Shown: positions 9,889 through 22,780 of the stretch, piece by piece
Layout of the letters: each line of letters opens with the position of its first letter
How positions within the stretch are numbered: the first letter of the stretch is position 1
Assembly: GCA_043228905.1 (NCBI GenBank)
Contig: JBHGNT010000018.1
Span: 17,980,001-18,044,000 of the forward strand
From: Azolla caroliniana
Lineage: Eukaryota; Polypodiophyta
Reading direction: 5' to 3'
DNA: 64,000 nucleotides
Program-made: the position numbers and the translations under genes
The notes under the pieces: model-generated
Told to the model about the DNA's origin: nothing
The model's input: the letters and a program-made list of their open reading frames with translations, nothing else
Database searches by the model: none

Positions 9889-12800
9889 ATGGCTCCCGAG
9901 GTTTCAGATCCGTCTACTGTTGAGAAGGTGCTCCAGCGTTTCCTACTATGATTAGGGTTTAGGGTTTAAATTAAAGATGTGGCTCGACTATGATTCGTGT
10001 GGGATTAAGGGGCACATTAGGAGTTGCCTAGGGTGTAATTAGGGGTGCTGTGGATCCGCAATTAATGTGTGATTAGGCTGTAATCAATGTGTAAGCAAGC
10101 AAGCAAGTAAGTGGTGATTAAGATGTAATTAGCACTTCCAACAGATCTCTCATGGGCTTGGATCTCCTTTTGGTTAATTCTTGCCTTTTCATGTTCATTG
10201 ATATGAAGTGGGGTTTTTTTCCCACTTACCACTTGTGCTTTTCTTGTTTTTCTAACAAGTGCTGTTTTTTTTTGGGGGGGGGGGTTGTTTCTTTTTTTGC
10301 TTTGTTGTATGAATATAGGGCGCCGCACTGAATATTGATGGAAGGAAGCAAGGAGGAAAGTCTGTGGATGACTGGCTTCCTGTGACAGGGTCTCGTGATG
10401 CAAAATGGTGGTATTCTGCATTCCACAATGTCACTGCAATGGTGGGCGCTGGTGTGTTAAGCTTACCATACGCCATGGTATATTTGGGATGGTAAGGACC
10501 TTGATCACAAAACCAGCATTTGGTCTCTCATCACATGTCCATTAATCACATCCTCAATGGCCTTATAATCACATCTTCAATGCCCTAAATCACATCTTCA
10601 ATGGCCATTAATCACATCTTTAATGGTCATTAATCACATCCTCAATGGCCTTAATCACATCTTTTCAATGGCATTACTTCCACATCCAATGCCTTCTTGA
10701 TTCATGTTGAACGGCCAAATCCGATGTCCATTAATCACATGATCAATGGATCTAATCACACGGTCGATGTGCTTTATCACATGGTCAATGGATCTAATCA
10801 CATGGTCGATGTGCTTAATCACATGGTCAATGGATCTAATCACATGGTCGATGTGCTTAATCACATGGTCAATGGATCTAATCACACGGTCGATGTGCTT
10901 AATCACATGGTCAATAGAGCTAATCACACGGTCGATGCCCTTCATCGCATGTCCTTAATTCTCCCCTTGACCACATGTCCAAAATGAATTAACCATAGTT
11001 TACAATCATTCAGCATGTACCCTTTGAAGCATGGTTTGTAATTTGTTAAACATGGGCGGTGCAGGGGTCCAGGTGTAGTGGTGCTTGTGCTCTCATGGGC
11101 CATCACTCTCTATACCTTGTGGCAGATGGTGGAGATGCATGAGATGGTGAAAGGGAAGAGATTCGATCGATACCATGAGCTGGGGCAACACGCATTCGGA
11201 GAGAAGCTAGGGCTATGGATAGTGGTGCCCCAACAATTGATTGTCGAGGTCGGGGTGGACATCGTGTACATGGTCACGGGCGGGACTTCGTTGCAGAAAT
11301 TCCACGACTTAGTGTGCGTGTCATGCCCCAAGATAAGGCGGACATTTTGGATCATGATCTTTGCGTCCGTCCACTTTGTCTTGGCCCAACTCCCCAACTT
11401 CAACTCTATTGCTGGCGTCTCCTTAGCCGCTGCCGTGATGTCTCTGAGGTATGGTCTTGTGTATTTGATTTCTGCAGAATTCTAGTCAGTTCTTTAAATT
11501 ACATTAGTTAGTTCTTTCTTTGAGAGGTTTCTGTCTCTGAGGTTTCTATGTTTGTGTAATTGTTTTTTGCCCAATTCTAGTTAGTTCTTTAAAGTGTACA
11601 CAACTTGCTTCTTTGTGAGTAGGAAAACCATGGCACAAAGTCGCATCTTAGCAACGACTTATATTGCTAGGGACCAAAAATTCTTCCCAAATTAGTTAGT
11701 TCTTTCTTTGAGAGGTTTCTGTCTCTGAGGTTTCTATGTTTGTTGCGTTGTTTTTTGCCCAATTCTAGTTAGTTCTTTAAAGTGTACACAACTTGCTTCT
11801 TTGTGAGTAGGAAAACCATGGCACAAAGTCACATCTTAGCAACGACTTATATTGCTAGGGACCAAAAATTCTTCCCAAACTGAATAATCACCAAGATGAT
11901 CACTGTATATACTTTAGCAACAACATTGTAGCTATGGATTGAATTTGTTTGTTTGAGCCATCATAACATCCTTTTTAGCTACTTCTTGCTATCAGTATAG
12001 TCTCTTGAATGTTGATATATAGGGAACACACACACACTCACTAGGATGTTTTAAATCTAGAGCATGAAGACTCTCATCAAATTATGTATTAAAAATGCCC
12101 TGATGTGTATGTAGCTATTCAACCATAGCGTGGACGGCATCTGCAGCTCATGGGAATGAAGGTGCGTCATATGATTACATTCATGGCTCATCCGAAGCGA
12201 AAACAGTCTTCGGTGTGTTCAATGCATTAGGGCAAGTTGCATTCGCATATGCTGGCCATAATGTTGTGTTGGAGATCCAAGCCACCATACCCTCGACACC
12301 CGAGAAGCCATCCAAGATCCCCATGTGGCGCGGTGTCGTCGTGGCTTATGGCATTGTTGCGCTTTGCTACTTCCCCGTGGCCCTTATCGGTTATTGGGCT
12401 TTTGGGAATGTAGTCAGCGACAATGTTCTTGTTACTCTCGACAAACCCACGTGGCTCATTGCTGCCGCTAATTTGATGGTCGTGATTCATGTCATCGGAA
12501 GCTATCAGGTGAAATATAAATGCTCCATGAGTTTCTTGCTTCCTGCTATCACTATAATGTTTGCGAGCATACATATAATCATTTAGGTTAATGGGTTCGG
12601 TTAGAACATAGCTATCCATTTGGGCCAAATTGTTATCTTACAAAATGGAGTGGGGTTTATACCTCAATTGCATATATACATACTGGTCCACAAAATGGTC
12701 CACGTAGTAGCTATGGTGTGTAATTGAACTTATTAGTTCTTGATTATGTTTGCTCGTATATGTGTGTGCATATGCAACATAGAATTTGTGGACATAAACC

Positions 12801-13628
12801 TCTCAGTTATCACTTCTAGGGGTTTCTCAAAGTTATTCCCTACTTCCTGTCAGGTTTTTAAGGTTTCATAAACTATACATTAGAAATTCCAAGAGATTAG
12901 TTAAATTTTAACCTGGTCTGTACACCCGATGCAGATATATGCGATGCCGGTTTTTGACATGATGGAAACGGTGCTTGTAAAAAAGGTGGGGCTTCCCCCC
13001 GGCATTTTGCTTCGTTTGATCGTTCGCTCGGCCTATGTTGGTGAGTAATCTCAAGACAAATCAACTTTAAACCCTAAATGTGGAAGCCTGAAACCTCTGA
13101 TCCCGACGTAATCTATACTTTCTTGTGTTATGCACAGCTTTCACATGCTTTGTTGCTGTTACCATACCATTTTTCGGTGCATTGCTTGGGTTTTTCGGAG
13201 GGTTTGCTTTTGCACCCACAACGTACTTTGTAAGTTACTTACATTCTTATGGCTTGAGGGTTTCCTAACAAATAGTTCTTTTTTCATCTAAATGACGGCA
13301 TTATCATGAACTCATGTGACTATGTATGTACGTATGTATCCATGGCAGTTGCCTTGCATCATGTGGCTCGCAATCTACAAGCCAAAACGATTCAGCTTGT
13401 CATGGATAGTGAATTGGGTGAGTGCAAATACATAATATGCTTCAATAAGTTGTATAGACCCGATCCCCCCTTGTCATGTTAATATATCTAAATGATGGAT
13501 GGTCTGACATTTTGTTTTGCATCATTCAGTTTTGTATCATAGTGGGGTTTATGCTCATGATTGTGTCTTCGATCGGAGGACTTCGTCAGATTATCGTGTC
13601 GGCATCGGACTATACCTTCTTTAGCTAA
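9889..13628 (+). CDS. LHT: lysine/histidine transporter-like amino acid permease (AAAP family), 8 exons
   Basis: This is a proton-coupled amino acid importer of the plasma membrane, LHT subfamily. Exons: 9889-9927, 10319-10491, 11065-11448, 12115-12508, 12935-13040, 13138-13229, 13349-13417, 13530-13628. All introns are GT-AG and phases agree, giving 451 residues, a usual family length. After a short cytosolic N-terminus come the family signatures [20 protein letters not shown] and [17 protein letters not shown], then about ten hydrophobic segments. Other landmarks are [46 protein letters not shown] and SDYTFFS at the C-terminus. The start has good context (G at +4). LHT1 in Arabidopsis takes up lysine, histidine and neutral or acidic amino acids; substrate range here is inferred. 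Introns 2 and 3 carry a minisatellite and a tandem duplication. Confidence 0.95.
10500..10960. repeat. minisatellite in LHT intron 2 (42-bp unit)
   Basis: Words of the type TAATCACATGGTC and AATGGATC alternate with CGATGTGCT in a 42-bp unit starting at 10743, 10785, 10827 and 10869. More diverged units (TAATCACATCTTCAATGG) precede them from about 10540. The unit is a multiple of three, so open frames appear on both strands; these are not genes. Confidence 0.93.
11503..11878. repeat. 188-bp tandem duplication in LHT intron 3
   Basis: The segment starting ATTAGTTAGTTCTTTC at 11503 is repeated from 11691 with only a few differences (for example TCGCATC against TCACATC). Both copies lie wholly inside the intron, which is about 666 bp long. 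Confidence 0.95.
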
Positions 13629-14862
13629 ATAAAGCAATGCCAAAAAAAGAGGGAAGGATGTATTTTGTGTGTTGCTAGCCCAAAAAACAAAAAACCCACA
13701 CATAGACATCACTAAGATTAGTGTGTAGTGTATTTAGTTTTAGCATGAATTTGTATCATGGACATAATTTTCTCATTGAATTCTAGTTGAGAATTAGCGT
13801 CAGGTCAGGTTGGCCTGACGGCTGTATATTTTTCAGTGTCATTCTACATGTATAAATATGACAATTTAATCTTTTTTTATATCCTGCTGTTTCAATAACC
13901 AATCCTATCTTTGTTATTTTGTAACACCATTCAATCTTTTAGATATGTTATATGAGGTTTTATGTTATATGATGGGCCTTAGATACACGGGACGGGGTTT
14001 CGGGTTTGGGCTAGGGTTTTGGTGGTTCTAGGGATCTTGACTAAAAAACTAACCCAGTGAACATGGGGTTGTGAAACAGCTAAATTTAGCTGTCAGTGGA
14101 CATTGAATACTGTTTGTCTTGGAGTTAAAATGATTGAATGCGTTTTCTGATTACAATTAAAAGTAGCCAAATACTTAAAAAACGCCCTTGTTCTACACAC
14201 CCATATATATAATATATATATACAAAAATATGGAGTTTTATTTGAATAGCCGTTCCAGTTTTGAGAAAGAGTTAAAGCTATTGGTGTTCCATATTCTTGC
14301 TTGACTGTGAAGAAACAGAAACAAAAGAAGCCATAGTTGAGATGGCTGTTTTCTAGGCGGTTTGTACAATACACCGATCCGGAATGTAGTTTTCTTAAAG
14401 GCTAAGTAGTAGTTGTGTATGTTATGTGGTAAAGAATTTAGGGGTAAGCGAGAGATAACTCCAATGGGGATCATGGTCTAGCAGGTAAATGTGTATATGT
14501 ATGGTATGGATTCAATTCAAAAACTCCCCTGCCTCATGGCCCTTGCACTGATTGCGTAATAAATAGCTCAAAGTGTAAGGATTCGGAAGCCTGTTGTGAT
14601 GATGACCATAGCGGATGAAATGTATTTAGCCTAAATATTCTGTAGTTTCAACAATGATTGTTGCGGATAAGGTAGTTAACTTTAAGGATTCGAAAGCCTG
14701 ATTGATTGATTGATTGATTGATTGACCATGATCTTGTGCGGCCCCAACCAGATCGATGAATTTGTCTTGGCAGAGTGTTTAACAATAGTAGATCACCAGG
14801 GAGCACCCTAACCCCATTACAAGATAAAAGCAAAAGTGACACAACCTTTGGTGGTGTGATGT

Positions 14863-15145
14863 AACTCCCTCTTGAATCTTAAGTTTATCTCTCCCTATAT
14901 ATAGCGCAAAAGCAAAAAGCAAAAAGCAAAAAGAAAAAAGCAAAAAGCAAAAAGCAAAAAAAGCAGAGGTGATAGCTGTTTGTGAGCCACTTTGAATCTG
15001 GGGTGTTTTTGACCTCTTCAATGTATATAACTCCCTCTTTGAATCTTAAATTTAAGTCTCCCTATTTATAGTGCAAAAGCAAAAGGCAAAAGGCAAAAAG
15101 GTATTTTAAGTCATTTTGAATTTGATCTTTGAGTGTTTTTGGCCT
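14863..15145. repeat. diverged 166-bp tandem duplication with a GCAAAAA microsatellite
   Basis: AACTCCCTCTT...CTTAA, a TATA-like CCCTATATATAG and an AAAGCAAAA run recur at an offset of 166 bp (14863 and 15029). Copy two has fewer AAAGC units. The copies also share TTGAATCT and GTGTTTTTG words. Confidence 0.8.
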
Positions 15146-15693
15146 TTTCAATTTTCAAAGAGGTTAATTATGTGATAAATCATATATCTATGTATCTTTC
15201 TTTCTTTCTATTTATATATATATATATGTAGAGAGAGAAAAATACATAGAGAGAGGGGGAGGAGATAGATAGATCTAGAGAGCTTTGCCAAGAAAGAACA
15301 AAGGTGAGACCTAGATAGAGATAAAGGGATATTTTAAAAAGAAGAAGATGAACATCTAGAGAGAGGAAATGGGAATAATATACATAGGTGAGAGGAAAAA
15401 GTTTGGAGGGGACTCTTTTTTTTATTTTAAAAAAAGCCCAGATCTAGAGAGAGGAAAAGACAGGACCCCCGATGAAATTCGAATCCGAAAAGGCTTTGGA
15501 ACATCGATGAAGGGCACGAAGGAAAGAGAAGAAATGCAAACGAAAACATTGTAAAGATTTTTTGTCCTGGAGCATCCCTTGGGAGTCATCTCATCTATCT
15601 CAATTCATGCATGGGAAAGAAACTCAGTCGGGTCGTAAATATAGATTTCCCAAACATTGGAGATGAATGAGAGCTTGAGCTATGCACATGTTG

Positions 15694-15731
<38 letters not shown>
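15694..15731. repeat. (TCTA)n microsatellite
   Basis: About nine tetranucleotide units followed by a short inverted tail (TAGATCGATAGATA). Confidence 0.93.
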
Positions 15732-18700
15732 AGATCGATAGATATAGGGAGACCCTTTTTTTGTACATATACTTGACACTCTACCATCAAGTGCGACTAT
15801 ATATGTGTGTATCCCCAACAATCTTAGGTTTCAATGGGTGCTATTTGAAATTGTAGCTTGAATCTTATCGGAGAACTAACTCTAGGCCTTCATGATGACA
15901 AAGTTGTATTCGTGTGCACGCACGCTTACGCTTCGTGCTCTTGAGACGACAACACATTGCTTTGTTGGGCCACCGACCCCTCTATATCGATGGTTGTGGT
16001 GTTCAACATAGTTTAGAGAGGTTAAAAAATTGAGCAATTTAAAAACTTTCAACCCCTCATGTTTTTTTATGCTCGAGACTTTGGTGAGAAAATTGCAATT
16101 TTAATATATTCTTGTCATTGTACCCAAAAAAATTAGTGTTTTTGTACGAACCCAGTGATTGCAAATTCCAAGCTCATATCAGTTATACGACATATAGATG
16201 GTTGTATTGTGTTATTCGTCCTAATTGTTGATATTATGAGTCATGTCATGCATGAGGTGGGAGCTCATTGTTGGCTTGCAAATTGCATTAGAAGTACCTT
16301 TCTCCATAAAATGAACATGTATACCAAAACAATACTGCAAAGAAACATTGTCTTTGAAACTGTGCCTACTTTAGTAATACACCTTTTGTACGATTTGTAT
16401 ATTAATCTTAAAGATCTTGTACCTTTAACAATGGAAGGTAATAATCATGTTTCCCTATATTCGGAGGCTAGATAATGCATAATAAGGAAATGAAAGAATA
16501 TTATTTTGCGTGACAAAGTAACAAACCATGTTGCAGATACAATATCAACCTCCAAGAACTAACGAGGTTCGGATTAGGCATTGAATAGAAGCTTGTTTAT
16601 CAATAAACTACTAATGGGAGCAATGCATTGAATAAACTAGTGATGGAGATTAGAAGTCATGTTCATGGTGTTTGGATTTCTTGATGACTAATGAACCATA
16701 TCATAAATAGATGAGGATAAAAATCTAAATTTTCGATGAAACTAGTAAGGCTTGAAGTAGTCAACAGTGAACAAGATTCTTGTGATATTATTGGATATAT
16801 TTAAAGACATAACTTTATGATATCAAACTACCTTTTTGACAAGTTTTCATTTTACTTTTAAGACCAATTTTGATTTTCTGTGCGATTTTAACGTGCGAAA
16901 GCTACGTGGTCGAAGACTTTTTAATATCATTGATAATTCAAAAGGAATAATATAGAGTCTAGACTATGAGTAGAGAGAGGTTAGCCAATAGTAGATGAGC
17001 AAGTGGGGAGAACTAAAGAAAGTTTTTGTTGACAACCTTGAGCAACATTGTATTGGCTACTCTATGCATCGTTGAATCCAATGACGAACTCAAATTAAAG
17101 TTTAGGACGGAAATTACCGTGCAAAAAAACACTCAAACTAAAAAAAAAGGTCAACATTAAAAAGCTTATTGAAAGCCAAAATTCATGATCAACCTTAGTT
17201 ATCAGTGAGGTTTTTGACATAATGTTACAAGTTTTATGAAATTGTATGCTTGTTGATTGATTGTTTGCAAAGGCATGTGGAGAAGTAACATGCGCGCATG
17301 TTTATTTGTGCGGTAAGAAGTCATGGTGTGACCGACAGAATGAAACCAAGATCACCATAAAAAAGGATGCTTCACAAGCTCTTAAATCATGTTCAAAAAA
17401 CATTTGTTTTGCCAACGCGTTGAAATGCCTCGAGAAATTATATTAGGCAAAATATTGAAAATTCTGGTGGGTTATAATATAAATCTAGTTTTGGTGGTGT
17501 TTTTAACCATGAAGTTCCCAATTAGAAGCTAGTTTCCTTTTGAAATATTGGTTGGAAGGAACTCTAAAACAATTTCTAATCAAGGAAAGTGTAATATTAC
17601 TTACTAGTGACCTTCAACGTGTTTAACACAAAGCTCAAATTGAGGAGAACATGTAAACAAAGAGTTATTTAAAGTTAAGTATAATAATTGAAAGTTTTCC
17701 GAAATGTGTTAAAAAATGGCAACTCGTGTTTGAACATGTTCTGAGTAAAGAATGTCCCCAAAAGGTGATTTAAATATCAAAACCCTATTTTGCTTTATAC
17801 AACATGACAACATAACATGTTGTAAATATTCTTTATCTCATCGGTTTTTGGAGATTGACCTCTTTTCTTTATGTTTGGAGAGCTTTTAGCTTCTAAAGTT
17901 GCTTTCCTTAGCTTTTTATACAAATAAATATTCTCGGAGTCAAAAGCGTGTTTCATTCTTTATGATTGCGTTGTTAAATTATTAAATAAAATGTAGGGTG
18001 AAAATTTAAAAACATTTCTTGAAAGGCCTTCAATCATCTGTAACACAAACTTCTGTACGAGAAAGTGCACATTGTATTCTTATTGTTTACAAGTCATGAA
18101 CAAACTTGTAGGTCCAAACCTTAATCATGAGATGAGAATCGACCTACATATGTATGATTGTGGAATAAGAAATAAAACTTTATTGAATAATATGAAAGAG
18201 AAGGGGAGAGACTTTGAATAAATCATTACAAGGGAAGCTTCATGTAGGAAGACAGAGAGACAAGACAATGCCTAATTGCTTAATATACGCATGAATGATA
18301 TCATGGACAAAGGCAAAAGCCGATATGAAGAAGTAATATCTGAATTATGTACAACTTCTTGAACAAAACATAAATCTCAAGAATGTTGTTGCGAAAACGC
18401 GTGTATGCGTGTCAAAATGCAACAAAACCATATAGCTTTGGAACCAATAAAGGTGTTTGGTATGATAATTTGGTTGTGTGCCTATTGTTCTCGATTCTAG
18501 GATCCCTTTTAGCTTCTAGATCTCGTCATCACTAACATTTTGTGATATTAGGTTGTCGTTCCACTAGTAGCTCTCTTCACTACTAGGCTCTTCTTTCACC
18601 TCTAGCTCTCCTCGCTCGTAGTTATCTTCATCACTAGGCTCTTGATTTACTACTAGATCTCTTCATTCCTAACTAACTTTCTTCATCGCAATAAGTCTCT

Positions 18701-21399
18701 TTACAACTAACTATTTGTGCCACTAGCTTCTAGGCTCTCATTTCACCACTAGCTTTCATCACGCCTAGCCCCTTAAGTCACCACCAACTCTATTCACTTC
18801 TCTTTTCACTCGTAGAAAATTACTTCAACACCAAGACATGTTGAATGCATGATTAACGACAAGACAATTTCAAATAATTAAGTAATTACCGTTAGTGAGC
18901 TCTCTTTGTTTGCCTCTCTCTCTTTTCTTACTCTAACCCCTCGGGCCTCAATCTAACAACCACAACCCCACAAATGAGCCAACCATTACTTTTATAGCCC
19001 AAAGTTAGTACTTTTGGGTTGCCGCATACCAAACCAACCAAATTACAATAGAAATGTGTTGAGACCCTATGTAAAGGTATATAAACCTTGCAACATCTAA
19101 CTTGACGGTGATACATTAAAACCTATTCTGCTAGTGCATAATTTAACTATTTATGAATATGTCTGAGCTTTTGTAGCCTCCCTAATATAACAAAAATCCT
19201 ACCACTTGGATCACATTCTCCCCATGACCCAACCACATCATGACACCCACTACTTCCAAAACCACAATTCCTACTTCAACACTATAATGCACGTTTCCAT
19301 GTATTTAACCAATATTTTATGTTTCCAAAAACTAATAATTAAAACTTAAAGATTTTAAGTAGTGTTTTTTTGGGGGGAAAAACTTAAAGATTTGGCGAAA
19401 ACACAATTGTTAGATGCAATGCAAATTTTAGAAGCATTCTAACATAATCAATATGTCTATGCATTTAATGTTTAGAAAATGTATTCAAAGTATTTAAAAA
19501 ATCATAAAATACTCCTATCATATTATTTTACTCCTATTGTATGCTAATATTTTACAATTATGCACACATCCTTGGACATTCTCATGAGTTATGTGATTCT
19601 TATTGCCAAATTTGTTTCATCTTTTCATGCCATGACATTGCAATCCATGGGGAGATCGATTGCTCAATAGGCATAACAAGCCTTTTTCCATTAACGAACT
19701 CGTTTGGCATAAATCTCATCACTATTGCTATGCATGGTTTTGTTTGCCAACTAGGCATAGGGTAACCGTTCCACCTTTTGCTTTGCTTCGGATCTATAAG
19801 TGGCGAGTCAATACTTGACTCTCAATAGTGAGAAAAGTTTTCTTGCTTCACCAACATCTAATTCATCTCTATCAACCACAACTCTCCCAACACGCCCATT
19901 TTTGCATGTCATATCGTTGCTACAATTGTTTTATTTTGTAGCACTCCGCACTCCATCTGGTTTTTTGAGAACTTCTCTAGCAAATCTTGGTACTTTATTT
20001 GCTATAAACCCATGTGCATTATCACAATATGAACCATCCACAAAGAGTGCATTGCCAAGGGACATCATACACAACCCATATCTGTTACCCCATTACTACT
20101 AGCACTAACACCACACATGTTACCCCTCTTCCCCACACATCCCCCCTTCTTTATCCGCACCACCACATCCCTTCCCCTTTCGCTATCAACCACTGCACAA
20201 CCGTCTCACACATCTTGCTCCACACCTCTTGTGCCATCTCTCTTGATGAAATGCTCTCTCACTCATCTTCGCCTCCAACATCGCCCACTACCACCAATCA
20301 TCACCAACAATTCCCAATCTAAAAGTTTATCCAACGCTTCAAGACATGTCGTTTTTTTTATGACTATATACTTGTCCACTTTCATATTGGTTCCCTACTC
20401 AACACATATATGATGAGAATGAGACCAAGTGATGAGCATTGGGGATCTCAAGAAGCCACTAGATGTCTCACATTTGATGCTTGTGTTTGGGGATATACTC
20501 AAGAATTCTAATAGAAGCAAAGTAATAGATTGAGAAAGAGAGACTAACATTGTAAAGGGGATAGGGGATATAAAGGTAATATCTATAAACCTTTATATCC
20601 TCCAAGTGTGAAAGGGATAGTTATTTTGCCCCCCACAAATGACACCAATGTGGCTCTCAAAAAGAACACCCGAGAAAGATATAATGTTTTGGAAGGGTAC
20701 AAAAGTACACTATAACAACTTGCGTGATTCAACATTGTGGATGGATACACCCATGAGTGTGCACTCATTATGCTAGGAGGATATTAACCACTCATCTGCA
20801 ACATGGCATGACTGAAGGACCTGGGAGATGCATGAGAGAGAGAGAGAGAGGCTCGCTCCAAGGAAAGCAATCCAAGAATAAATTTAACCTGAAGTCTCTA
20901 GGTATTAGGAACCTCATTCTGATGCCACGAGTTGGAGATGTGGAAGGTGAGCTTGGAAGTGGCAAGGTCATCTAGGTGTGGAGGAAAGTTAAAAGTATGG
21001 AAGAGAGAAAGAGAGAGAGCACACACACGAAAGTTAAATTGAAGGCCATGCATTCTAACCAAGACTAATGTTCCAATCCTTATCCAAAAGAAATAGAAGA
21101 CCATGGGTGACTTAGGAGCATGCACTCACCTAAGAACCTTGAACCCTATAAATCCAAACCAACATACTTTGACTAGGTGGTGTTTTTCCACCGCGGAAAG
21201 ACAAAGATGCCAATTGTCACTACGGACAAAACCAACGTTAGTGCATACTTAGTTCAACACCAAGATTTCATCCTCGTCTTCAATATCCACATCCTTCAAG
21301 CCGCAGCCCAATATCAATGACGTTCCCCACAAGTGGCCACAATGCTACAACAGTACACGCAAGGAAGACCCTTGAGGAATCTAAAAAGCCTAATGAAGA

Positions 21400-22780
21400 C
21401 GCCCTTTTGATGCTAGTTAGAGAGCTAGGCAACGGAGATGGGGGGAAAAATCATTCAGAGAGCTAAAGGTCCTCTTATCTTAGACCCCCTCCTACTTCCC
21501 AATTGGAATTGGGAGTTCCATATGTTTGTCAATGCCTTTGACATCACGTTTCATGACATGCTTATGAAAATGTATGAACCTAGATGGTATCAGCTCATGT
21601 TCACGCCAATTGTAAGCTCTCTGAGCAGAAAAACTATTCCACAATGTTAGGACAGAAGCGGTTGGCATGATCTATAGTGTGACCAAGTTCTGCTACTAAT
21701 TGGGCCAAAATTCACTTTTGATGCAAATCATTCCTCTCCTCTACCTCATTGCCACGATGGCCTATGTCCAACAATTACCCAGATGGAATTCTTTAGAAGT
21801 TCCAGTTCTTCCAAAGCCCAGATCCTAACACGGGATTTTGATATGCACAATAAGGGGTTTGACGACTTCTCGAATGCAGCCATCTTTCTCATTTGTGCAG
21901 TCAGCACATTACACATGCCACTTGATGATCTGAACCACTGGATCATTGAAATAATCACAATTCTTGCTATTGGAACCCAGCCATGAGCCTCACCAAGGAG
22001 GGGTGCAAATACCCACTATTGGTAGTTGCAACCTTTGTTAGCTCAATGATGTCCGTTACCACGAACTTGTGGATGGTGACAAGTATAACAAAGTTCTCAT
22101 CCATGAAAAGAACCTCATAGAGCCCACTCTAGGGTCTTCTGATGGTCACTAGGTTGATGATGGCACTGGAAGTAAGCTTTGGCACAACAATTTGTGGTGT
22201 CCAATGGTCCATACAACACCCACTTCTACAAAACTTGCAATAAGCACCAAAGTTGGGCCAACACACCACCAAAGCTTTGATACCACATCAATATGTGCTC
22301 CCTATAGGACCCTTTTAGAAATGGTGTCTCAACTTTGTCGACACATTTACGTAAAGATGGCCCAAGCCAGGAGTCATTACATCCTCAATGACACCAATTA
22401 CTTCACGAAACAGGTTGAGGTCAAGGCATGTCGTGATAACATAGTCCATTTCACAACCCATTTTCTGTATGCAGGTGTCATCATGGGTGCCCGATCAAAC
22501 TCACAAGCAACCAAAGCGGACATTTCATCAACGGTGACATTCCACGTGCTAATCACATAGTATGCGGCACAAGGAAAGCACAACATATTATCCATAGGCT
22601 AATGGCCTCACATAATCAATCAATGAAGACCCTCGAGACTATCCACAAGGAGATTGTCAATGAGAATTGCATGTACTAGGTCCATAAGCTACAATCTGCT
22701 CTCTAGCCATAGCAAACTTGTTTCAAACCCAAAATCCCTTAATCTAGAGGCAGTCACCTTAATTGTAGTGTATGCCTTCA
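21400..22780 (+). pseudogene. decayed Ty3/gypsy pol remnant (RNase H and integrase)
   Basis: From about 21440 the plus strand reads LLLPNWNWEFHMFVNAFDI, which resembles the start of a gypsy RNase H domain; the usual catalytic aspartate of the VDAS motif is N here. Further remnants of the RT-RNase H region follow to about 21990 with stops and frame changes. From about 22190 an integrase portion is visible: HYILNDTNYFTKQVEVKAC matches the conserved core segment of gypsy integrases (yilvatDYfTKWvEa), and the region just after 22490 continues it in another frame. Stops and frameshifts throughout show a dead copy. I cannot define LTRs. Confidence 0.75.

Larger units (their letters stand above)
13629..21399. 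other. intergenic spacer between the LHT gene and the gypsy relic
   Basis: I see no supportable gene. The first few hundred bases presumably hold the LHT 3' UTR. Landmarks are a (GATT) run at 14699-14724, a GCAAAAA run at 14905-14965 within a local duplication, and a (TCTA) run at 15694-15731. A loosely repetitive CT-rich stretch at about 18520-18800 has recurring CTAGGCTCT and CACTAGCT words, and a short (GA) run lies near 20836. Short open frames (for example 19800-20102) show no recognisable domain. Confidence 0.55.

Noticed and set aside
10655-10987. Open frames of about 96 codons on both strands in LHT intron 2
   Set aside because: The 42-bp repeat is divisible by three and lacks stops in several frames. 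It lies inside a well-supported intron.
22192-22560. 122-codon plus-strand frame as a stand-alone gene
   Set aside because: It is a piece of a broken gypsy integrase continuing in other frames on both sides.
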